DNA from: Prorocentrum cordatum
Lineage: Eukaryota; Sar; Dinophyceae; Prorocentrales; Prorocentraceae
NCBI GenBank assembly: GCA_963575745.1
Contig: CAUYUJ010017849.1
Coordinates: 224,650-288,649 of the forward strand
Length of the DNA: 64,000 bases
Direction of reading: 5' to 3'
Within the stretch, counting starts at the first letter, position 1. Each line of letters begins with the position of its first letter. Below the pieces are notes generated by a model, which did not search any database, was not told the origin of the DNA, and saw only the letters and a list, made by a program, of their open reading frames with translations. Of the stretch, positions 11,386-21,769 are shown one piece after another. Both the position numbers and the translations under genes were made by a program.

Positions 11386-11635
11386 AATGCTTAGGGGCAA
11401 GAGAGGGCCAAGGGAAGCAGAAGGCGCCAGCTGCACTGAGAGCTCAACGCCTGCCCAGCCCATAGGATTGGGAGCTGAAGCTGTTAAGTTGAGCAGGGAC
11501 CGACCGTCCCAGCATTCCCATAGTCTTACCTATACGACCACCCTGCGGGTGATAAGGAGGTTTGGGGGGGAGGGGGGCCAGCAATGGGCAACAGTGGTGA
11601 TTGTTGCGTTGCCGCTCGCTCTTGGGACCATCGAT

Positions 11636-11890
11636 CCCACTATCGATCTCACTCGATCGATCTCACTATCGATCTCACTCGATCGATTTCACTGTCGATC
11701 TCACTCTGGATCTCGCTATCGATCCCACTATCGATCTCCCTATCGATATCACTCGATTTCACAATCGATATCACTATTCATCTCACTATCGATTTCACTA
11801 TCGATCCCACGATCGATCTCACTATCGGTCTCACTATCGATCTCACTATCAATCTCACTATCGATTTCGTCATCGGTATCACTGTCGTTT
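11636..11890. repeat. 12-bp satellite (ATCGATCTCACT)n
   Basis: About 20 degenerate 12-bp units. The period is a multiple of three, so all frames stay open and encode Tyr/Arg/Ser/His repeats; this is not evidence of a gene. Confidence 0.95.
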
Positions 11891-12095
11891 TCGCACCAGC
11901 GGGACACCGGGACACTGGCGGGACACCAGCGGGACACCAGCGGGACACCGCGGGCCACCGCTTGCCGGAGGGAGAATCATTTGGTCCGGCCGGGACCCAG
12001 CCACAAGCGGGACACCGGCGGGACACCGGCGGGACACCGCGGGCCACCGCTTGCCGGAGGGAGAATCACTTGGTCCGGCCGCGCCTCAGCCACAG
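11890..12095. repeat. Tandem duplication with GCGGGACACC core
   Basis: Short gcgggacacc units are followed twice by gggccaccgcttgccggagg and ggagaatca, about 90 bp apart (near 11950 and 12040). Confidence 0.85.
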
Positions 12096-12249
12096 GAGGC
12101 TTTCCTCTCGCCCGCACACTATAGCTTCGCCTCGCCCGCACGCACGGCACGCACGAACACGAAACCGAAACCGATTTCCCGGTGGGGGGCTCTCCGTTCC
12201 ACTTCGATCTCACCCCCCAACCTCCGACCACGAAATGTTCTTAGAACCC

Positions 12250-12365
12250 AAAATCCCACCAGCCCTCTGGGCGTCGGTGGTTTAGGGCGTTTCCTCTTCC
12301 ACCCCTCCCTCTTCCCCTTCGGGGAGGGGTTTACCCCTCCCCCTACCCCCTCCCCACTGACCTGG
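12250..12365. repeat. Family D, copy 1
   Basis: aatcccaccagccctctggg, gcgtcggtggtttag, then ccctcttccccttcgggga and gtttacccctccccct. The same order with small changes occurs at 32500-32615. Confidence 0.8.
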
Positions 12366-12430
12366 ACAGGAGGGGCGGGGAGCGGTCAGAGCGTCCAGAA
12401 CGGCCTCGGCGAGGAAGCCACAATCATTGA

Positions 12431-12860
12431 TTTTACTATGGTTTTGGCCCCATTTTGGCCTTCTGAGGGGGCAGCGCTAATTAGAGCTCCCCTCTTCTTT
12501 GATCGATTTCCTCCACGATGGCCGCAAGAGGCCCCCAGGATGCCCCAAGAGGCCGCAGGATGGCCCCAAGATGGCCCCAAGAGGCCCCCCAAGAGGCCCC
12601 CAGGAGGCCCCCAAGAAACCCCCAAGCGGCCCCAAGAGACCCCCCAGAGGCACCCAAGGTGCTCCCAGAGGCCTTTTTACTATGGTTTGGGCCCCACTTT
12701 GGCCTTCTGAGGGGGCAAAGATGGCCCCAAGAAGCGCCCAGGAGGCCCCCAAAGGCCCCAAGATGGCCCCAAGAGGCCCCAAGAGGCCCCCAGGAGGCCC
12801 CAAAGAGGATCCCGAACGGCCCACAGAGGCCCCCCCGAGGCACCCAAGACGCCGAAAAGC
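12431..12860. repeat. Family K array with an internal 40-bp direct repeat
   Basis: ttactatggtttgggcccca and tttggccttctgagggggca occur at about 12431-12470 and again at about 12676-12715. Each copy leads into ccaagaggcccccagg-type arrays. Confidence 0.8.
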
Positions 12861-12915
12861 CCCTCAGGACAACCTTCTACTCGCCTGGGCGTCGTTTCTG
12901 GATTTTTTTTGTTTT

Positions 12916-12917
<2 letters not shown>

Positions 12918-12955
<38 letters not shown>

Positions 12956-12962
12956 GTATATA

Positions 12963-12994
<32 letters not shown>
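12918..12994. repeat. (TA)n microsatellite
   Basis: Two TA runs interrupted by tttgtgtata. Frames give alternating Tyr-Ile. Confidence 0.97.
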
Positions 12995-12995
<1 letters not shown>

Positions 12996-12997
<2 letters not shown>

Positions 12998-13100
12998 AAA
13001 AGAAAAAAACAACCGCGGGAGGAAGCGCCAGCGGCGGCGAGTAACGGTCGGGCTGCGGCCGAAACTAATTGGCCGGACGCGCGCGCGGGCCGCGGCCGGC
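12996..13100. repeat. Dispersed repeat L, copy 1
   Basis: The run aaccgcgggaggaagcgcca, then gtaacggtcgggctgcggcc and actaat followed by a gcgcgcgcgggccgcgg end, matches 18040-18145 in the same orientation. Both copies have a homopolymer A or T stretch at the side that is 3-prime on the minus strand, which could be a SINE tail. The two copies bracket the broken gene at 14.5-18.0 kb. Confidence 0.75.
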
Positions 13101-13109
13101 GCCGGGCGG

Positions 13110-14529
13110 CGGGTGCAAGGGTGCTGCAACCCATGGAGTCTGACGACCAGGGACCAGCACCCAGGGAGCAGTAATTACGCTGCCAAAGTGGCGCGATGCA
13201 AATACCCCCAAAGTGTCAGAGGCCATAGCCAAGCAGTACGCCGCTTGAGACACTATCTGAACAGTAGGGAGTCTGCCAACCTCGGCGCGGGAAAGGCGTA
13301 CCAAGGGGTCCCAGGGTGTCTGCCATGCTCAAGCAGAAGCGACCGAGAGACGCGCAAGCTGTCGCCAGACTGCATTCCGTAAGGAGAGGTTGGACTCTGA
13401 CAGCCCCAGCGAACCGTCGCAGCTTCAGAGTACGCACCAACGCAACCAAAAGGCGCGAAATTCGTGGTGTCTGTAACCGAACGAAACACGTCAGGCCCAG
13501 GAGACAACCTCGAATAGATGTGTTCGCAAACGAGCCATCAAGTAACATGATGTGACGCTATGCGGAAGGTACAACTGTCCCAATCCTCTACCAGGCACAA
13601 GTCGCAGGCGACTGCCAACCGGAGATGAGAGCAGGGACGCGTACCAGGGAGCATCTAACGTGACGAGCATACACAGAGCCGCCTATCCTTGGTACCCCGG
13701 CGTGCCAGAGTGAAGTGTAAGACGATGGCGCTCTGGGAAAGCTGTGCTGCCGCTTGCCAGCTGCAGCCCAAGCAACAGCCAGTGGTCACGAAGAAGCCCA
13801 GGGAGCTAACCGCTCATCCGGGTAGAGCGGGGGGGCGACGATGGGATGATGCCAGTCCGGGCAACCGGAACTGGCGGCCAGCAAAGGAAGCAGGCGTACG
13901 CACTAGGCACAGGTGTGGGCTCAGTCTTCTGATCACCCGCTGCAACACTGTGGCCGGTGCGCGCAGGTGGGTGCGCAACTGCGCCCCTGCGTCCGGGCGC
14001 GGCAACAACGTCCTTCGGGTGGGCGCCCCACGTCACCGCGCCGGAGGCGTGCCTCAACGGCTCAAGAGTGCACCATCTGGTCATCGTTGAAAACCCGCTG
14101 TCGGGACGCCACCCGCCCACGGTCGCTCCCAGGGGATAGCAGAGAAGAGCAGCTGAAGGCCGCTGTGCCTTAAGGAAACCCAGGGAGTGTGCGTGCGGTT
14201 CTGGACAGTGACGAGGCGAAGCCATCTTTGCGTCGGTCACAGAGCCGCGAGGCCGGGGGACGAAGTCCGACAGGGCCAGAGGTGAAAACAACTACAGCGG
14301 GGCCAGGGGCCAACTATGGCCTGCACGCAACACGCCCCAGCGCTGTCATGCAGACGGTATTGCTGGTAAACACACTTGGGTCCAAAGGCAGGAAGTGCGT
14401 GTACCAGGGAGGGCGGCACAAGGCCGCCACACGAGTATATGAAACGTAACCCAGGGAGGCAGCTGAAGGCTGCACAGAGCGTGGAAATCGGACGCTGCAC
14501 CTGAAACTCCTGGGGATGGGGGGGGGGGC
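13110..14529. other. 3-prime flank of the broken gene, recurrent ACCCAGGGAG decamer
   Basis: No single frame is convincing, although a minus frame (13806-14291) is open for 161 codons without a domain. The decamer acccagggag occurs at 13159, 14179 and 14449, with variants gtaccaggga at 13641 and 14401 and gcccagggag at 13796. The same decamer recurs inside the adjoining gene, which ties this flank to it. Confidence 0.4.
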
Positions 14530-17500
14530 TCAGTCGCCCCACCGTTGCCTCTTCTCGCCGCGATCGTCTGGCCTGCCGCCACCACGCTTGCCTCCTGACT
14601 GCCGCTGGTCGTCGTGCCAGCCAGAGCTCCAGCCACTCTGCCAGTTGTCCCAGGCGTCCCAGGAGCTCCCTGCCCGGTCGTACCAGCTGTTCTGCTGGTG
14701 GTTGCCCTTGCCCGTGCCGTCGGTCCTGGTGTGGCGCATGTATTCGGACCGCACCGTTGCCCAGTCGATGCGGAAGTTATACTTCTTGTCCATCGCGTAG
14801 GCATCGTATCCACAGTGCTTCCAGTCATCCAAGAACTTGTTGATGTTCGCGTCCGTGTGCAGCTTCGGGTCTGACTTGGGACCCTTGCACCCAGGGATCC
14901 GGATGCCTTTTGTGTAGGCCGACCAAAGGGCGCAGAATACTCCACCCAAGTCCACTTGGTGTCTGGTGATGCGCTTGGCGGGCGTCTCTCCGCGGCGCTC
15001 CAAGTCCACGGAGCCCAACCAGGCCTTGTACATGGGGCCTCCGTGGGCGTCGGTCAGCTGGTTGAGAGCGTGTCGTCCCGCTGCGCCAGAGTAGGCAAGC
15101 CTGCGGTCTGGTGTCTGTGGGTTGCGTAGTGGGGGGCGGCGGTCCTGCGCTGTGCCTCTCTCTCGCGCGGCTTCATCTTGACCTGGCCCCCTGGAACCAC
15201 TGGCGTTCTGCTCGGTGGTGGCTGTGCCACCCCAGGCGGCCAACGGGTCGTCGTCGGAGCTGGGTTCCATGCTCTCTGCCGTTGGGCTTTGCTGTGGCGG
15301 CCTGGCGCCAGGGCCATCATCTTCAGCGGGGCCCGCGGCCGGGTCCGCGCAGTCATCAGGGGGAGGAGGCTCGTGGGGGCTTCCAAAGTCGGCCGAATCC
15401 GCTCGCTCAGTAGCAGGAACCTCGTCTTCGTCGTCCTCCTCTTTGGCAGCTAGGCCAGGCACCTTCGCGTCTCCAGCACCCATTTCGGCGTCCTTCGTAC
15501 CCAGGGAGTTGTCTGCACCAACCGCTGTGGAGGTGCCCCCCTCGGGTCTTGCTGGAGCTTCGAGCTTGGGGCCCAGCCACTGTGCCGGAGGGCGCCCTGC
15601 CGCGTTGCCGGGCATGTCCTCGCTCATGGCCTGCACGTGCGACTCCGCCAGGGAGGTGATGGTTGTCGAGGCCAGGGCATCGGCACTGAGGCTGAGCAGG
15701 AAGCTCGTCAGCGTGCCCATCTCGTGTCTGACTGGGTTGAGGCCACTCTCCGGGGCGAGGGTCGAGACGTGCCGCTCCCAGGCCTCTTGTGTTTCTCGCC
15801 GTTGGTGAGGTGGGAGACGACTCGTGCGGCGGCCAGCCGCTTGCCTGCCCAGGGCTGGTTGAGCGGGGAGCAATCCTTCGGGATGTTGTCGCCGTACGCC
15901 GCCCTGAGAAACCTCGTCAACCGACTGCCTGGCCAAGAGGCTTCTTCGTTTTTAGGCTCTGGGATGTTATCATCGCAATGGCCGTGACAGAACTGCCGCC
16001 AAATGTAATCCAGTCCAGGGTGGAAGTCCCGGAGGTAGGTCACGAGGAGCTGCTGAACGACCACGTCTCCGTTGCCAGACCCACTCCTGGGGTCGTCTGA
16101 CCTGAGCGTGGGGTTGGTGACGTCCCTGCAGTCCAGGAGCGGCCGCTGAGGGGCTGGCAGCTCAGGCAGGAGCTCCATGAGCTGCGAGAGAGTCCTGGGG
16201 GCCTGCTCGGCCACGGGGGCAGCTGCTCCCGAGGCGCTGGACCCAGGGAGGTTTGCCGCTCCTGTCTTGGTGAAGCGATCTGGGGCCTTGGCGTCGGCGC
16301 CCATCCAGGGAAGGGTGCTGAGAATGTCCGCTGGCGCATCCGCTACAATCTGGCTCTTGAGCGTTGGCAGGACAGGGGCCTCAGCTGGATAAAGTGCCCT
16401 GTGGTCTCTCCCAACGATGTGGTCCAGAGTCGCGGGCCCGATGTTCCAGATGGGGACCGGGCACCGCCGGCAGCACCACGTGGCATTCCAGTCGCGCTCC
16501 CACCAGGCTATGGCTCGCCGCTCGATGGGGGGGCAGCCCTGCTTGCTCGGGCACACCCACTCCTTCCTTTGGCTTCCATATGAAGCAGCCCAGGGGAGGT
16601 GCTCCAGTATTCCAGACTAGGAGCGGCGCCCCTGGGGGGCATGTGTCGCACCGAGCAGAGTAGACCTTGTTCTCCGCAACTTTGAGGCCGAACCGCTCAT
16701 CTCTGACCCGGAGGATGGGATTAGTGGTGTTGGCGCGCGTGGGGATGTGCATGCCCGTCGGCGTCATGATGAGATCCGCCAGCGTCCTCGTGTCCGATTG
16801 GGGGCTGCATCCGAAGCCAAGTGGGAGATGACCCAGGGAGGGGAGGGCAACCGCCTTCTTGTCACTTGTGCCACCGGTCCTCCAATGTTCGTACTCCTTG
16901 ACCTTATCCGCGACTGTTGCACCAGTTGGTGCTGGGATGCCCTTTTCCTCCAGGTGTCGGATCCAGCAGATCTCGCAGTGCCATCCCATGTCTGCACCGT
17001 CGAGGTAGGCCTGGGGCCGGTTCTGCGTTACCATCAGGCGTGCATCGTCCGAGATCCATGTACCGTCTGTGGAGCGTAGCTGATCCTTGCCGCATCTGTC
17101 GCACTTGAACCTGCCATGCTTCTGCTCAGCCAACAGCCTGTCGTCGGGGATGTGCGGAGGGTCCTGATTGGTACCTGGAGCAGGGGCGGACGGCATGGGG
17201 GCGTCCAGATCGGTGTTGGAAAGCGCGAGTCCGCCGCCGATGTAGGCGAGCCCAGCACCCCGGTCGTCGTCACCCAGGGAGGCGTCTGAGCCAGCGAGCG
17301 CGGTGTGCAGCGCGCACACGGAGCAGTGGTGCGTACCCAGGGGGGCCAGTGAGGCGGCTGGGACGATCTTCTCGAGGACGAGCATCGGGGCCTTCAGCTG
17401 GAAGTCGTGCCTGTCCATCTCACTCCAGGTCTGTGGGCAGCCAGCTGCCTGTGCTTCGGGGTGGTGGTGTGCCACCGCAACGAGCTGGGAGATGTGGGGC

Positions 17501-18025
17501 AGGATTGCCTCGATGCGGCCGTGAGGATCGGCCAGATCCTCCAGCGTGAGGCCCCAGGTGCTCGCGAAGTCCTGCCGGAACCCTCGATGCGCTTCCTGCC
17601 ACGGGACACAGAAACCCAGGATGGCTTCAATCACGTCCCCAGCCTGTTCGGCTTGAGGGAACGGCCACAAGAACACGCGCGGCTCGCGGAGCATTAACAT
17701 CATGACCACCAAGAGCGAGCGGGTCTTGCAAGACTCCATGGGGAGGCCACCTGAGTCCTTGATCTCCTCCCGGAGTTGGACCCAGGTTGGATCGACGGAG
17801 GCGCTACCTAAGATCTCCTGCAGGCCAACCATCCCAGGGTGCTTCCTGTAACTGCAGCAATCCCTGGTTGTTGCACTCCACGCCTGGGGAACCTGCCGGA
17901 ACAGTCCCTTGGGAGTGCACTGGCGCCGACCGCAGAGCGTCGCACGTCGGCCCTTGACGTGCGGCACCGGGGGGAGGGAGCACACTGCGTGGTCTGTGTC
18001 CTCCCAGAGAGTGCCAAGGCCGAGG
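14530..18025 (-). pseudogene. Large cysteine-rich protein gene of unknown function, two frameshifts
   Basis: Three overlapping minus-strand frames make one protein-like product of about 1150 residues: 18025 to ~16550, ~16550 to ~15785 and ~15785 to 14530, with one-base shifts at each junction. The first part holds repeated Cys pairs (HHCSVCALH, FKCDRCGKDQL followed by WHCEICWIRH, then ARCDTCPPG); the second starts with WVCPSKQGCPP and WCCRRCPVPIWN. These look like several zinc-binding knuckles. The middle has YLRDFHPGLDYIWRQFCHGH and an acidic Pro-rich linker; the C-terminus is Trp/Gly/Arg-rich (SSWDAWDNWQSGWSSGWHDD) and basic, as in RNA-binding tails. There is no ATG at the 5-prime end: the frame opens after a TAA beside an A8 run, with a possible AG acceptor just before the Cys-rich part. 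I recognise no family. It may be a host gene with undetected short introns or a retroelement gag-like gene; the shifts make a damaged copy likelier. Confidence 0.6.
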
Positions 18026-18039
18026 GCTGGTGGGGATTT

Positions 18040-18145
18040 TTTTTGTTACAGCCGCAGGCGGAAGCGCACAGCGGCGAGCAGTCACGGTCGGGCTGCGGCC
18101 GCGACTAAATTCCCGAGCGCGCGCGGGGCCGCGGATCAGGCGGCA
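18040..18145. repeat. Dispersed repeat L, copy 2
   Basis: ccgcaggcggaagcgcacag, then cacggtcgggctgcggccgc and gactaaattcccgagcgcgc match copy 1 at 12996-13100. On the minus strand it ends with tgtaac and A8, directly upstream of the broken gene. Confidence 0.75.
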
Positions 18146-18394
18146 AGCGGCAAGCTGGTGGGGGATACGCGAAGCGTCTAGAATTGTTTGGTATGTAGGG
18201 CTATAACCCGGAGAAGCAATTAAGGACCCCCCCGGCGTTATCATTAGCACCGCGCCGTAATTAAATAATTATTTTGGGGGGTTTTCGCCGAGCGATATTA
18301 TTAGCACCGCGCACATGGAAGGAAAAAAAACAATTCCAGCGCCCCGCCTCGGGTGGCATCCCAATTAGAATTGTAAGGAAAATAAGCAATACGA

Positions 18395-18725
18395 ATACGA
18401 ATAAGGAGAAACTGAGAAAAGCTAAGGAAAAGCTTAGAAAAGCTAAGAAAAAACTGAGAAAAGCTGAGGAAAGCTAAGGACAGGCTAAGACAAGCTAAGA
18501 CAAAAACTAAGAAAAACTCAAGAAAATATCAAGAAAAGCTGTGAACAGCGAAGACAAGCTAAGGAAAAGCTGAGAAAAGCTAAGGACAACTAATGAAAAG
18601 CTAAGGAAAACTATTGAAAAGCTAGGGAAAAGCTAAGGAAAACTAAGGAAAACTTAAGACAAGCTGAGGAAAACTAAGGAAAAGCTTAGGAAAAGCTAAG
18701 GACAACTAAGGAAAAGCTAAGGAGA
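18395..18725. repeat. (AGCTAAGGAAA)n satellite inside the TIR element
   Basis: About 30 degenerate units of 10-16 bp built on aaaagctaagg, purine-rich on this strand. Confidence 0.9.
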
Positions 18726-18818
18726 ACTTGTGACCCTCGCAGTGACCCTCGCAGAGTACCCCCAAGGCCTGAGTATGGAGGAAGTCCAAGGCGGGAGCCT
18801 TGTCTGTGAGCGCGTCCT

Positions 18819-18875
18819 CCTCCGTGTCCTCCTCCTCCTCTTCCTCCTCCTCCTCCTCCTCCTTCTCTTCCTCCA
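18819..18875. repeat. (TCC)n tract inside the TIR element
   Basis: Imperfect TCC triplets with CTT interruptions. It gives poly-Ser and poly-Glu frames only. Confidence 0.9.
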
Positions 18876-19256
18876 GCCCCCATTTTTCTAATGAGATTTC
18901 TATTGCAACCCCTTTGGAACAATTATTTTTTTCGGCCGTCGTAGGAGGTGGTCCATCCCAGGGTATCGCCCCCGCCCCGCACCGCGGCGTTATCTTAGCA
19001 CCCGGCAGGACCAAAATAAATCCCCGAGCCAGAGTAGGAGTGGATCAGTGTACATGGTTACGGCACCGAACAGCGAGGGTCGAGCACTGGAAAGACGCGT
19101 GGCCACTGAAGCTCTCTGACTCCTCCGCATGCGTTTCCTCATTCTTTCAGGAGGGTGTACCCCCTCCTGGTGCCAGGATAACGCTTCCGGGTGCCGGGTG
19201 CGTTATCTTTTCACCGGAGAGGGGGGGGGGGGGTCCTTAATCGCTTATCCGGGTTA

Positions 19257-20908
19257 GGCGAGCCAGGACGCTTCGCCACTGCTTGAGTCATGTATTCCGC
19301 CTGCGTGCCGGCATCTGTCCTGGGGACCATCACTCGCGGATAGGCCGGCACACCCAAGGTGACACGCGTCACGACGAAGAGCCGGACCCCATCACAGCCA
19401 AGATAACTTTTCGAATGACAGCGCTTGGACCGATAATTCCAGGCTCGTGCTCGCTCTCGCCGAGAGGCCCCAGACAGATATCAGCTTGGAAGCCGACCAC
19501 GAAACCATCACGCCTGGATTAGCCAGAGGTGGCCGGCACCTGCCGAGGCAGTGCAGTGTCACGGAGTTGGTGCGCCGGCCAGCGTGGGAGCTGGAGTCGG
19601 AGCTGGCATCGTTGGACGGAGCTGGAGTCGAACTGCAGCCAGGGCCGGGAAGGACGTCGGAGCTGGAGCCGGCGTCGGGGGATGAGCCGCAGCAGGAGTC
19701 GGAGCCGTCGTAGCGCTCGCCACCTCGTAGATCTAGGGTTCGGACTTTTGTTGGGGGAGACGACCTCGCAACCAATCAAATCATGATCAGAACTGGGCGT
19801 CCAGGCAACTCCACGGAAGCACACGCGACAATGCAAGCTTGAAACTCGACGTCTCCAAAGACGTCTCCGAACACATCTACTTTGCTCGCAGCGATCCGAG
19901 CTCACTTCGGACCCGTCGAGGACGACGCCTTGTGCAGCATTGCGCGTGAGGGCAGGAGTCACTGTGGCAGCGGGCCCGCGTGGCCGTGGACTGCTGATGA
20001 CAGTCTCGAACGACGGCGGGCAGGCCAGGCAGGCAATCAGCCAACAGACGGCCTTCTGGATCTCAGAGCGAAGGGTCTCCGTCCCTCTGCCAGCCCTCCG
20101 CCTCCCTCTGCCTCGTCCGCTGCGTCTCTCCCCTAGCCCGGCCTGAAGGCCCTGCTCTCGAACCTGGAAAGAGTCGAGGGGGCTGAGTCGCACGTGCCTC
20201 AGCCAGGGGCCGTCGAATCGTTAGGTGGCCCTTCCTGCTCCCGTCCATGCCCTTTGGGTTCGGTGGCCATGAGCAAATTCAAATAGACCCCCCTCGGCCA
20301 TCACATGGGCCCGTCGCAAGGCGCACGCGCCGCGCCGACAAAGACGCTGAAGCTTGACCGCTGACATGGAACGCGGCGGGGCTGTCGACAACCACCGCCG
20401 CTGCGAACCAAGAGAACCGGCAGCCATACGCTGGCCAACACTTGAACAGAAAAGCATACATATCAAGCCAAACGTCTGGAGATACGTGTGGGATGGGAAA
20501 AGAGACATCGAGTACCCAGAGAGACTGCCGATGCCTGTGTAGCGACGAAGCGGGTGATTCAAGGTCATATTTGCAACCAGTCCAGTGCTCTCGTAGTCAA
20601 AGGATTCGGCGTGCATATGTCCTGGCCACAAAACTCGTGAGCCGACTTCGAGATGCCTTAGTTTGGCTCCTGGCCGTGGTCACCATCGAGGCTGTCATTG
20701 CCACGGCCATGATTGGCGCCCAACGCACACTTACATTGATCTTCCTACACTGCGAGTGAGCACTGCTTCCAATCTTGGCCACCACAACCATCACTTCAAC
20801 ACACGCACGCACACACACAGCGGCCGCCATCATTTACCAACACGCGCAACCACACCAAACAATACGAAATGCAACCTCGATTCCAAACGTGGCGACAGGA
20901 ATCTATGA
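19257..20908. other. No firm gene; shared repeat end and one weak open frame
   Basis: 19257-19285 (ggcgagccaggacgcttcgc and cactgct) also occurs at 36065 and, diverged, at 27271. A plus frame at 20354-20542 ends in IHIKPNVWRYVWDGKRDIEY and looks protein-like but overlaps an equally open minus frame (20221-20631). ggagctggagtcggagctgg-type repeats lie at 19590-19680. Confidence 0.35.
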
Positions 20909-21133
20909 AAACATACGCTGTTCAACCAGCGTGAGAAAAAGGAGAGCGCACGTGTGCCTGCCCTGGACGCACGGTTGCAATGGGTCCTGCTTCGCAACCA
21001 CGAGTGGACGCAGCCCTACTGGCGTGGACTTCCGGAGCTCGAGGGACAGGCTTTCCACCCTGTCGTTGTCGGCTACCAGCCATATCCAGCCCTTGCCGTC
21101 GTCCTGCGCTTCGCGAGGCGGCAAGAGGAATAG
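20909..21133 (+). CDS. Exon-like open segment without a start codon, unknown protein
   Basis: After a TGA at 20906-20908 a plus-strand frame stays open to a TAG at 21131-21133. It has no ATG. The translation contains LDARLQWVLLRNHEWTQPYW, then RGLPELEGQAFHPVVVGYQP and ALAVVLRFARRQEE. It is rich in Trp, Tyr and aliphatic residues, unlike the low-complexity frames around it, which suggests a real protein fragment: an exon or a retroposed piece. I recognise no family. A GAT/GATG repeat begins 100 bp downstream. Confidence 0.4.
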   Translation, partial: KHTLFNQREKKESARVPALDARLQWVLLRNHEWTQPYWRGLPELEGQAFHPVVVGYQPYPALAVVLRFARRQEE

Positions 21134-21234
21134 CGAGGAGACGGGCAATCGAGAATGACGGGGAGGACGAGAAGGATCGTGACGGGGAGGGGAAGTAGGC
21201 AAGGAGTGTGATGATGGGGAGCAGGGGAGGGAAA

Positions 21235-21235
21235 C

Positions 21236-21272
<37 letters not shown>

Positions 21273-21279
21273 GATGATC

Positions 21280-21330
<51 letters not shown>

Positions 21331-21345
21331 TTGATGATGATGAGG
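21235..21345. repeat. (GAT)n microsatellite
   Basis: About 33 GAT triplets with single interruptions (aag, atc, ttg). Confidence 0.97.
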
Positions 21346-21769
21346 CGGAGGAGGACAAGAGATAATGGAACTGGAAGACAAATGGAGGAGGGAAGCGGAG
21401 GACGAGGAATCATGGAGGAGGGAGAGAAGGAACGAAGAGGAAGAACGACCGTCCATCGGAAGATACGCGCAGTCGTTCCGTCGGGTCTTCGTATCCGATG
21501 CTGAAGCTCTGCTAGCACTCTGAATGCAGGCGGCGGGTGCGTGGACTAAAAGCATATGCTGAGGCGGAAATATCTGCCGACCCCCGCTTACCGGGCGTGA
21601 GAAGGCGTGTGAGACATTTGGCTGACCCCCTGCTGCTTTCCCCCCTCCAGGGTCCCGAATCCCGTTTAAGGAAGGGGGTGAGGGGGCGGGGAGGGAGGGG
21701 GGGGGAATGGGGTGAGGGGGTGGAGGGGGTGGGGGGGAACGAGCTCGTCAGTCAACGCACCCCTGGGGC
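21346..21769. other. No gene; G-rich tract at 21670-21740
   Basis: gggggtgagggggcggggag-type sequence. Nothing else recognised. Confidence 0.4.

Larger units (their letters stand above)
11491..12249. mobile_element. Family C ends enclosing satellite DNA
   Basis: The head gagcagggaccgaccgtccc matches the heads at 26488 and 35876. The tail atgttcttagaaccc at 12235-12249 matches the segment that follows the head directly in the other copies. The roughly 700 bp between them is the 12-bp satellite and a ~100-bp duplication, so the copy seems to have been split by expansion or insertion. Confidence 0.5.
18204..19256. mobile_element. Non-autonomous TIR element with TA target duplication (Tc1/mariner-like)
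   Basis: The left end acccggagaagcaattaagg then accccccc (18206-18233) is inverted at the right end (to 19254) with 26 of 28 bases matching by eye. TA flanks both sides (18204-18205 and 19255-19256). A related site without the element occurs at 36056-36069: gggctataggcgag, exactly left flank + TA + right flank. Sub-terminal motifs gttatcattagcacc (18237), gatattattagcacc (18294), gttatcttagcacc (18989) and gttatcttttcacc (19202) repeat near both ends, as transposase-binding sites often do. The interior is satellite DNA and a TCC tract with no transposase. The superfamily is inferred from the TA duplication only. Confidence 0.85.

Noticed and set aside
11636-11890. CRISPR-like regular repeat
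   Set aside because: 12-bp units with no spacers, in a eukaryotic context; a satellite.
11387-12710. A 369-codon plus frame and neighbours (Tyr-Arg-Ser-His repeats)
   Set aside because: The satellite period is 12 bp, so every frame stays open; the frame also crosses MITE D and the K array.
12996-18145. Calling the unit an LTR retrotransposon
   Set aside because: No RT, integrase or protease motif, no primer-binding site and no target duplication seen; L may simply be an abundant SINE-like repeat.
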